A DNA stretch of 26,040 bases from Haplomitrium mnioides (lineage: Eukaryota > Marchantiophyta > Haplomitriopsida > Calobryales): positions 1 through 26,040 of the forward strand of contig JBNGIS010020796.1 in the NCBI GenBank assembly GCA_049999725.1. The letters are read 5' to 3'. The notes beneath the pieces are model-generated. The model ran no database searches. It was not told the origin of the DNA and saw only the letters and a list, made by a program, of their open reading frames with translations. Position numbers and translations under genes: made by a program. Below are positions 17,235-26,040 of the stretch, in pieces (the stretch's first letter is position 1; each line of letters begins with the position of its first letter).

Positions 17235-18720
17235 TCTGGCTTTCTTTAGTCAAGGTGCGAGACCCTCTTGTGAGTTTCTTTAGGTAAGATGGGAGGCCCT
17301 CTTGTGACTTTGTTTAGTTAAAGTGGGAGACTCTCCTCTGGCTTTCTTTAGGTAAGCTGGGAGACCATCTTGTGACTTTCTTTATGTAATATAGGAGACC
17401 CTCTTGTGACTTTCTTTAGTTAAGTTGGAGGACCCTCCTGTTGCTTTCTTTAAGGAAGGTGGGAGACCCTCTTGTGGCTTTATTTAAAGAAAGGTGAGAG
17501 ACCCTCATGTGGCTTTCTTTAAGTAAGGTGGGAGACGCTTCTGTGGCTTTCTTTAGGAAAGGTGGGAGACCCTCATTTGGCTTTCTTTAAGTATGGTGGG
17601 AGAAGCTCCTATGGCTTTCTTAAGGAAAGGTGGGAGACCCTCTTGTGGCTTTTTTACGTTAACTGAGAGACCCTCTTGTGACTTTCTTTTGGTACGATAG
17701 GAGGCCCTCTTGTGACTTTCTTTAGTTAAGCTGGGAGACCCAATTGTGGCTTTGCTTAAAGAAGGTAGGAGACCCTCTTATGGCTTTCTTTAAGTAAGGT
17801 GGGAGACCCTCTTGTGAATTTCTCTAAGAAAGGTGGGAGACCCTCCTATGGTATTATTTAGGGAAGGTGGAAGACCCTCATGTGGCTTTCTTTAGGTAGG
17901 ATGGGAGAACCTTCTGTGACTTTCTTTCGGTAAGGTGGGAGGCCTTCATGTGGCTTTCTTTAAGAAAGGTGGGAGACTGTCCTGCGACTTTCTTTAGGTA
18001 AGGTGGGACACCCTCATGTGGCTTTCTTTTGGAAAGGTAAGAGGCCCTCCTGTGGTTTTCTTTAGGTAAGATGGGAGACCCTCTTGTGACTTTTTTTAGG
18101 TAAGATAGGAGGCCCTCTTGTGACTTTCTTTTGTTAAGGTGGGAGACCCTCCTGTGCCTTTCTTTAGGTAAGGTGGGAGACCCTCCTCTGGCTTCCTTTA
18201 GGTAAGGTAGGAGACCCTCTTGTGACTCTCTTTACGTAAGATAGGAGGCTCTCTTATGACTTTTTTTAGTTATAGTGGGAGACCTTCCTCTGCCTTTCTT
18301 TAGGTAAGCTCGGAGACCATCTTGTGACTTTTTCTAGGTAAGGTTGGAGGCCCTCTTGTGACTTTCTTTAGTAAAGGTGGGAGACCCTCCTGTGGCTTTC
18401 TTTAGAAAAGGTGGTAGAGCCTTCTGTGGCCTTTTTACGTAAAGTGAGAGACCCTTTTGTGACTTTCTTTAGGTAAGATAGGAGGCCCTCTTGTGATTTT
18501 CTTCAGTTAAACTGGGAGACGCTCTTGTGGATTTCTTTAAGAAAGGTGGGAGACCCTCCTATGGCTTTATTTAGGGAAGGTGGGAGAACCTCATGTGGTT
18601 TCCTTTAGGCAAGATGGGAGACCATTTTGTGACTTTCTTTCAGTAAGGTGGGAGACCCTCTTGTGGCTTTCTTTAAGTGAGGTGGGAGACCCTCTTGTGA
18701 CTTTCTTTAGGTAAGATAGG
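17235..18720. repeat. Array segment, copy 1 of a 3.8-kb offset pair
   Basis: The order of rare units matches 21100-22590: TAAGTTGGAGGACCCTCCTG (17421 and 21297), a unit with TTAACTGAGAGACC (17659 and 21536), GGTATTATTTAGGGAAGG, the unit starting ACGTAAAGTGAGAG (18437 and 22247), GCTTTATTTAGGGAAGG and GGGAGACCATTTTGTGAC. The offset falls from about 3877 to 3810 along the segment, a difference of two units. Confidence 0.82.
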
Positions 18721-18975
18721 AGGTCTACTTGTGACTTTCTATAGTCAAGGTAGGAGATTCTCCTGTGGCTTTCTTTAGTTTAGGTGGGAGACCATCTTGT
18801 GACTTTCTTTAGCTAAGATAGGAGGCTCTCTTGTGACTTTCTTTAGTCAAGGTGGTAGACCCTCTAATGGTGTCATTTGGGAAGGTGGGAGACCCTTTTG
18901 TGGCTTTCTTTAGGTCAGGTGAGAGACCCTCTTGTGACTTTCTTTAGATAAGATAGGAGGCCCCCTTGTGACTTG
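18688..18975. repeat. Array segment matching 24258-24540
   Basis: Shared rare units in the same order are AGGTCTACTTGTGAC (18721 and 24294), AGTCAAGGTAGGAGA, GGGAGACCATCTTGTGAC, AGTCAAGGTGGTAGACCC, a shortened unit, and TTTAGGTCAGGTGAGAGACC. The offset is about 5573 bp. Confidence 0.78.
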
Positions 18976-19079
18976 TTTTTAGTTAAGGTGGGACACCCTC
19001 TTGTTGCTTTCTTTACAGAAGGTGGGAAACCCTCGTGTGGATTTTTTTAGGAAAGGTGAGAGACCCTCTTGTGGCTTTC

Positions 19080-19320
19080 TTTAGGGAAGATGGGAGACCC
19101 TCCTTATGCTTTCTTGAAGTAAGGTGGGAGACCCTCATGTGGATTTCTTTAGGTAAAGGGGGAAGACCCTTCTATGGCTTTCTTTAAGTAAAGTGGGAGA
19201 CACTTCTTTGACTTTTTTTAGGTAAGGTGGGTGACCCCTCCTATGGCTTTCTTTAAGAAAGGTGGGAGACCCTTCTCTGGCTTTCTTCAAGTAAGGTGGG
19301 AGACCCTCCTATAGCTTTCT
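19080..19320. repeat. Array segment matching 25800-26040
   Basis: The CTCCTTATGCTT unit, the GGTAAGGTGGGTGACCC unit and the GAAAGGTGGGAGACC unit occur in the same order in both places, about 6722 bp apart. The second copy runs to the window edge. Confidence 0.7.
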
Positions 19321-19739
19321 TTAGGGAAGGTGGGAGACCCTCTTGTGACCTCTTTAGGTACAATAGGAGGTCTTCTTGTGACTTTCTTTAGCAAAGGTGA
19401 GAGACCCTCCTGTGGGTTTCATTAAGAAAGGTGGGAATCCCTTATCTGGCTTTCTTTAGGTAAGGTAGGAGACCCCTTTGTGGCTTTCTTTAGGAAAGGT
19501 CGGAGACCCTCATGTGGCTTTCTTTAGGTAGGGTGGTAGACCCTCTTGTGACTTTCTTTAGGTAAGATAGGAGGCCCTCTTGTGACTTTCTTTAGTTAAG
19601 GTGGGAGACCCTCCTTTGGCTTACTTTAGGGAAGGTGGGAGACCCTCCTATGGCTTTCTCTAGGTTAGGTGGGAGACCCTTTTGTGACTTTCTTTAGGTT
19701 AGATAGGAGGCCCTCTTGTGACTTTCTTTAGTTAAGGTG

Positions 19740-20130
19740 GGAAGCCCTAGCGAGGCTCTCTTTAGGGAACGTGGGAGACCCTCCTATGGCTTTCTTTAGG
19801 TAAGGTGGGAAACCCTCCAATGGCTTTCTTTAGGAAAGGTGGTAGACCCTCTTGTGAATTTCCTTAGGAAAGATTGGAGGCCCTCTTGTGATTTTCTTTA
19901 GTTAAGGTGGGAGACCCTCGTGTGTCTTTTGTGAGGTAAGGTGGGAGACCTTGTTGTGACTTTTTTTAGCTAAGTTTGGAAGCCCTCTTGTGACTTTCTT
20001 TAGTTAAGATGGGAGACCATTCGATGGCTTTCTTTAGTTAAGGTGGGAGACCCTCTTGTGGCTTTCTTTAATTGTGGTGGGAGACCATATTCTGAGTTTC
20101 TTTAAGTAAGATAGGAGTTCCTCTTGTGAC
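19740..20130. repeat. Array segment matching 24560-24850
   Basis: A distinctive unit with CCCTAGCG and GGCTCTCTTTAG (19745 and 24567), GAACGTGGGAGACC, GGAAAGGTGGTAGACCC, AAGATTGGAGGCCC and the ACCATATT(C/T)TGAGTTTC unit (20085 and 24805) occur in the same order. The offset drops from 4822 to 4720 bp, a loss of exactly three units (102 bp) in the later copy. Confidence 0.82.
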
Positions 20131-21099
20131 TTTCTTTAGTTAAGGTTGGAGACCCTCATGTGGCTTTCTTTAGACAAGGTGGGAGACCTTGTTGTGACTT
20201 TTTTTAGGAAAGATAGAAGGCCCTCTTGGGACTTTCTTTAGTTAAGGTGGGAGACCCTCCTGTGGCTTACTTTATGTAAGGTGGGAGACCCTCCTCTAGC
20301 TTTCTTTAGGTATGGTGGGAGACCATCTTGTGACTTTCTTTCGGTAAGATAGGAGGCCTTCTTGTGACTTTCTTTAGTAAAGGTGGGAGTCCATTCTGTG
20401 GCTATATTTAGGTAAGGTGGGAGACATATTTGTGACTTTCTTTAGGTAAGGTAGGAGGCTCTCTTGTGACTTTCTTTAGTAAAGGTTTGAGACCCTCTTG
20501 TGGCTTTCTTGAGGTAAGGTGGGAGACCTTGTTGTGACTTACTTTAGGTGAGCTAGGAGGCCCTCTTGTGACTTTCTTTTGTTAAGGTGAGAGACCCCCC
20601 CTGTGGCTTTCTTTAAGTAAGGTGGGAGACCATCGTGTGGCTTTCTTTAAGTAAGGTGGGACATCCTCCTCTAGCTTTCTTGAAGGACGGTGGGAGACCC
20701 TCATGTTGGTTTCTTTAGGTAAGGTGGGAGACCCTCATGTGGCTTTGTTTAGGTATGGTGGGAGACTCTTATGTGGCTTGCTTAAGGCAAGGTGGGAGAC
20801 CCTCCTGTGGCTTTCTTTAAGTAGGGTGGGAGACCCTCCTGTGGCTTTCTTTAAGTAAGGTGGGACACCCTCGTGTGATTTTCTTTAGGTATGGTGAGAG
20901 ACGCTCATGTGGCTTTCTTTAAGTAAGGTAAGAGACCCTCGTGTGGCTTTACTTAAGTAAGGTGGGACACCCTCATGTGGCTTTCTTTAAGGATGGTGGG
21001 AGACCCTCATGTGGCTTTCTTTAGGTATGGGTTTAGACCCTCACGTTGCTTTCTTGAGGAAAGGTGGGAGACCCTCATGTGGCTTTCTTTGGGCAAGGT

Positions 21100-22590
21100 G
21101 GGAGACCCTCTTAAGACTCTCTTTAGGTAAGATATGAGGCCCTCTTTTGACTTTTTTTAGTTAAGGTGGGAGGCCCTTATCTGGCTTTCTTTAGGGATGG
21201 TGGGAGACCCTCCTCTGGCTTTCTTTAGGTAAGCTGGGAGACCATCTTGTGACTTTCTTTCGGTAAAATAGGAGGCCCTCTTGTGACTTCCTTTAGTTAA
21301 GTTGGAGGACCCTCCTGTTGCTTTCTTTATGGAAGGTGGGAGACCCTCCTGTGGCTTTAGTTAAAGAAAGGTGGGAAACCCTCTTGTGGCTTTCTTAAGG
21401 TAAGGTGGGAGACCCTTCTGTGGCTTTCTTTAAGGAAGGTGGAAGACCCTCATGTGGCTTTCTTGAAGCATGGTGGGAGACCCTTCTATGACTTTCTTAA
21501 GGAAAGGTGGGAGACCCTCCTGTGGCTTTTCTACATTAACTGAGAGACCCTCTTGTGACTTTCTTTCGGTACGATAGGAGGCCCTCTTGTGACTTTCTTT
21601 AGTTAAGCTGAGAAACCCTCCTGTGGCTTTGTATAAAGACGGTGGGAGACCCTCCTACGGTATTATTTAGGGAAGGTGGAAAACCCTCATGTGGCTTTCT
21701 TTAGGTAGGAAGAGAGACCCTTCTGTGACTTTCTTTCGGTCAGGTGGGAGGCCCTCATGTGGCTTTCTTTAAGTAAGGTGGGAGACCGTCCTGTGACTTT
21801 CTTTAGGTAAGATGGGAGACCCTCATGTGGCTTTCTTTAGGAAAGGTGAGAGACGCTCCTTTGGCTTTCTATAGGTAAGATTGGAGACCCTCTTGTGACT
21901 TTTTTTAGGTAAGATGAGAAGCCCACTTGTGACTTTCTTTCGTTAAGGTGGGAGGCCCTCTTGTGGCTTTCTTTAGGTAAGGTGGGAGATCCTCCTATGG
22001 CTTACTTTAGGTAAGGTAGAAGACCCTCTTGTCTATTTTTTTAGGTAAGATGGGATGCCCTCTTGTAACTTTGTTTAGTTAAAGTGGGAGACCCTCCTCT
22101 CGCTTTCTTCATGAATGCTGGGAGACCATCTTGTGACTTTTTCTAGGTAAGATAAGAGGCTTGCTTGTGACTTTCTTTAGTTAAGGTGGGAGACCTTTCT
22201 GTGGCTTTCTTTAGGAAAGGTGGGAGAGCCTCATGTGGCTTGTTTTACGTAAAGTGAGAGACCTTTTTGTGACTTTCTTTAGGTAAGATAGGAGGTCCTC
22301 TTGTGACTTTCTCTAGTTAAGCTGGGAGACCCTCATGTGGCTTTCTTTAAGGAAGGTGGGAGACCCTCCTGTGGCTTTCTTTAAGTCAGGTGGGAGACGC
22401 TCTTGTGAATTTCTCTAAGAAAGGTGGGAGACCCTCCTATGGCTTTATTTAGGGAAGGTGGGAGAACCTCATGTGGCTTCCTTTAGGTTAGATGGGAGAC
22501 CATTTTGTGACTTTCTTTTGGTAAGGTGGGAGACCCTCTTGTAGCTTTCTTTAAGTAAGGTGGGAGACCCTCTTGTGACTTTCTTTAGGC
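21100..22590. repeat. Array segment, copy 2 of a 3.8-kb offset pair
   Basis: Partner of 17235-18720, with the same series of rare units. A further partial copy of its middle (the TTAACTGAGAGACC unit and the TATTATTTAGG unit) is at 23331-23760, so this block was copied more than once. Confidence 0.8.
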
Positions 22591-25500
22591 AAGGTGGGAG
22601 ACCCTCTTATGGCTTTCTTCAAGTAAGGTTGGAGATCGTGCTGTGGCTTTCTTTAAGTAAGGTGGGAGACTCTCTTATTGCTTTCTTTAGGTAAGGAGAG
22701 AGACCCTCTTGTGACTTTACTTAGGTTAGATAGGAGGCCCTCTTGTGATTTTCTTTAGTTAAGGTGGGAGACCCTCTTGTGGCTTTCTTGAGGTAAGGTG
22801 GGAAACCTTGTTGTGACTTTCTTTAGGGAAGGTAGGAGGCCCTCTTGTGACTTTGTTTAGTTAAAGTGGGAGACCCTCCTCTGGCTTTCTTTAGGTAAGC
22901 TAAGAGACCATCTTGTGACTTTCTTTAGGTAAGATAAGTGGCTTCTTGTGTTTTTGTTTAGTTAAGGTGGGAGACTCTTGTGTGGCTTTCTTTTAGAAAG
23001 GTGGGAGACCTTGTTGTGAGTTTCTTTAGGAAAGGTAGGAGGCCCTCTTGTGACTTTCTTTAGTAAAGGTGGGAGACCCTCGTATGGCTTTCTTTAGATA
23101 AGTTGGGAGACCCGCCTGTGGCTTTCTTTAGAAAAGGTGGGAGACCCTCTTGTGGCTTTCCTTAAAGAATGGTGGGAAACCCTCCTATGGCCTTTAAGTA
23201 AGGTGGGAGACCCTCCTGTGGCTTTCTTTTGGGAAGGTGGGAGACCCTCATGTGGCTTTCTTTAGGTATGGTTGGAGACCCTCCTATGGCTTTGTTTAGG
23301 AAGGGTGGGAGACCCTCATGTGGCTTTTCTACATTAACTGAGAGACCCTCTTGTGACTTTCTTTTGGTAGGATAGGAGGCCCTGTTGTGAGTTTCTTTAG
23401 CTGAGCTAGGAGACCCTTCTGTCGCTTTCTTGAAAGAAGGTGGGAGAGCCTCCTATGGCTTTTGTACGAAAAGTGAGAGATCCTCTTGCGACTTTCTTTA
23501 GTTAAGCTGGGAGACCCTCTTGTGGGTCTCTTTAAAGAAGGTGGGAGACCCTCCTGTAGCTTTCTTTAAGGAAGGTGGGAGACCCTCTTGTGGATTTCTC
23601 TAAGAAAGGTTGGAGACCTTCTTATCGTATTATTTAGGAAAGGTTGGAGACCCTCATGTGGCTTTCTTTAGATAAGATGGGAGACCCTTCTGTGACTTTC
23701 TTTCGGTAAGGTGGGAGACCCTCATGTGGCTTTCTTTAAGTAAGGTGGGAGAACTGGCTGTGACTTTCCTTAGGTAAGGTGGGAGACCCTCCTATAGCTT
23801 TCTTGAGGTAAGGTGGGAGACCTTGTTGTGACTTTCTTGAGGAAAGGTTGGAGGTCCTTTTATGACTTTCTTACGTGAACGTGACAGACACTCCTGTAGC
23901 TTTCTTTATGTATGGTGAGAGACCCTTATGTGGGTTTCTTTATGGAAGGTAGGAGTGCTTCATGTGGCTTTCTTTAAAGAAGGGTGGGAGATACTCGTGT
24001 GGCTTTCTTTAGAAAAGGTGGGCGACCCTCCTGTGGCTTTCTTTAGGGAAGGTGAAAGACCCTCATGTGGCTTTCTTAAGGAAAGGTGGGAGACTCTCCT
24101 ATTGCTTTCTTAGGTAAGGTGGGAGACGCTCCTGTGTCTTTCTTTAGGTAAGGTGGAAGAGCCACTTGTGACTTTCTTTAGGTGAGATAGGAGGCCCTCA
24201 TGTGACTTTCTTTAGATAAGTTGGGAGACACTCCTATGGCTTTCTTCAAGTAAGGTGGGAGACCCTCTTGTGACTTTCTTTAGGTAAGATAGCAGGTCTA
24301 CTTGTGACTTTCTTTAGTCAAGGTAGGAGACCCTCTTGTGGCTTTCTTTAGGTTTGGTGGGAGACCATCTTGTGACTTTCTTTCGCAAAGATATGAGGCC
24401 CTCTTGTGACTTTCTTTAGTCAAGGTGGTAGACCCCCAATCGTTTCCTTATGGAAGGTGGGAGACCCTTCTGTGGCTTTCTTTAGGTCAGGTGAGAGACC
24501 CTCTTGTGACTTTCTTTAGGTAAGATAGAAGGCCCTCTTTTGACTTTCTTTAGTAAAGGTGGGAAACCCTAGCGTGGCTCTCTTTAGTGAACGTGGGAGA
24601 CCCTCCTATGGATTTCTTTAGGTAAGGTGGGAAACCCTCTTATGGCTTTCTTTAGGAAAGGTGGTAGACCCTCTTGTGACTTTCCTTAGGTAAGATTGGA
24701 GGCCCTCTTGTGATTTTCTTTAGTTAAGGTGAGAGACCCTTTGATGGCTTTCTTTAGGTAAGGTGGGAGACCCTCTTGTGGCTTTCTTTAGTTTTGGTGG
24801 GAGACCATATTTTGAGTTTCTTTAAGTAAGTTAGGAGTTCCTCTTGTGACTTTCTTAAGTTAAGGTGGGAGACCCTCGTGTGGCTTTCTTTAGGTAAGGT
24901 GGGAGACCTTGTTGTGACTTTGTATACAAAAGGCACGAGGCCCTCTTGTGACTTTCTTCAATAAAGGTGGGAGACCTTCCTATGGCTTTCTTTAGGTAAG
25001 GTGGGAGACCCTCCTCTGGCTTTTTCTACGGAAGGTGGTAGACCCTCTTATGGCTTTTGTGAAAGAAAGGTGGGAGACCCTCTTGTCGATGTCTTTAAGA
25101 AAGGTGGGAGACCATACTGTAGTTTTCTTTAGGGAAGGTGGGAGACCCTCATATGTCTTTCTTTAGGTAAGGTGGGAGACCCCACTGTGGCTTTCTCTAG
25201 GTAGGGTGGGAGACCTTCCTGTGGCTTTCTTTAGGTAAGGTGGGAGACCATCTTGTGACTATCTTTAGGTAGGATCGGAGGCCCTCTTGTGACTTTCTTT
25301 AGTAAAGGTGGTAGACCGTTCTAAGGCTTTCTTTAGGGAAGGTGGAAGACCCTCCTGCGGCTTTCTTTAGTTAAGGTGGGAGCTTTTGTGGCTTTTGTTA
25401 GGTAAGATAGGAGGCCTCTTGTGACTTTCTTTAGATGAGGTGGGAGACCATCGTGTGGCTTTCTTTTAGGAAGTTTAGAGACCCTTGTGGTGCTTTCTTT

Positions 25501-26040
25501 AGGTAAGGTGGGAGACCTTTTTGTGGCTTTTTGTAGGTAAGGTGGAAGACCCTCTTGTGACTTTGTTTAGGTAAGATAGGAGGCCTTTTGTGACTTTCTT
25601 TAGTTAATATGGGAGACCCTTCCGTGGCTTTCTTGAGGTAAGGTGGGAGACCTTGTTGTGACTTTTTTCAGGTAAGGTGGGAGGCCCTCTTGTGACTTTC
25701 TTTAGTTAAGGTGGGAGACCCTTATATGGCTGTCTTACGGTAAGATAGGAGGCCATCTAGTGATGTTCTTTAGTTAAGGTGGGAGGTCCTCTTGTGGCTT
25801 TCTTTAGGGAAGATGGGAGACTCTCCTTATGCTTACTTGAAGTAAGGTGGGAGACCGTGTTGTGGCCTTCTTTAGGAAAGGTGGAAGACCCTCCTATGGC
25901 TTTCTTTAAGTAAAGTAGGAGACCCTCCTTTGACTTTCTTTAGGTAAGGTGGGTGACCCTCCTATGGCTTTCTTTCAGAAAGGTGGGAGACCTTCCTCTG
26001 GCTTTCTTTAAGTAAGGTGGGAGACCATCGTGTAGCTTTC

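Larger units (their letters stand above)
16171..26040. repeat. 34-bp tandem repeat array, right block (about 290 units, runs off window)
   Basis: Same unit, same strand and same variant forms as 4957-10804, resuming at the base where the gypsy target duplication restarts. The two blocks are therefore one array of at least about 460 units split by the insertion. Units vary by substitution and small indels. No gene is visible. The two short open frames of about 60 codons (23928-24113 plus, 24754-24936 minus) are chance products of the repeat. Several segment-scale duplications lie inside. Confidence 0.97.

Noticed and set aside
23928-24113. Open frame of 61 codons in the array (plus) and one of 60 codons at 24754-24936 (minus)
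   Set aside because: They are chance frames through 34-bp units. The unit length is not a multiple of three and neighbouring units do not keep the frame.
4957-26040. G-quadruplex array
   Set aside because: The plus strand has GG and GGG runs in each unit but not four close runs of three G, so only weak two-layer structures are possible.
4957-26040. Centromere or telomere satellite
   Set aside because: The unit is about 34 bp, unlike typical 150-180 bp centromere units or the TTTAGGG telomere repeat. Location on the chromosome cannot be judged from this window.

Overview
This is a window of plant nuclear DNA made almost entirely of repeats. I see no host protein-coding gene, rRNA, tRNA gene or CRISPR array. 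A plant is suggested by two LTR retrotransposons whose primer-binding sites match the plant cytosolic initiator Met-tRNA, and by the chromodomain (chromovirus) type of one of them. The species cannot be told from the sequence.

Layout. (1) 1-4956: a Ty1/copia LTR retrotransposon on the minus strand. Its 3' LTR is cut by the window start (1-653 visible), its decayed interior lies at 654-3922, and its complete 5' LTR of 1034 bp is at 3923-4956. The interior still shows gag with a zinc knuckle, integrase, reverse transcriptase with YVDD, and part of RNase H. It is full of stops and frameshifts, and the protease is missing. The 653 bp shared by the LTRs differ at 14 positions by my count. (2) 4957-10804: a tandem array of a unit of about 34 bp. 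(3) 10805-16170: a Ty3/gypsy chromovirus on the plus strand with 389-bp LTRs (about 31 differences) and a near-perfect 5-bp target duplication made of array sequence. It therefore jumped into the array. Its pol keeps one frame for about 3.65 kb but carries ten internal stops. (4) 16171-26040: the same array resumes in phase and runs off the window.

History. The array is older than the gypsy insertion, which sits inside it. By LTR divergence the gypsy copy (about 8%) is older than the copia copy (about 2%). The array has grown by duplication at several scales: 34-bp units, a linked two-unit block, and segment copies about 0.47, 2.7, 3.8, 4.8 and 6.7 kb apart.

The most unusual features are these: the array unit reads as an intron-like GTAAG...TTTCTTTAG module with donor and acceptor directly abutting; the copia element uses an internal (half-tRNA) primer site while the gypsy element uses the 3' end of the same tRNA; the gypsy pol decayed mainly by transition-type stops without frameshifts; and identical sequence flanks a 400-N gap, which suggests an assembly artefact. 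Two runs of N (100 and 400) are present.
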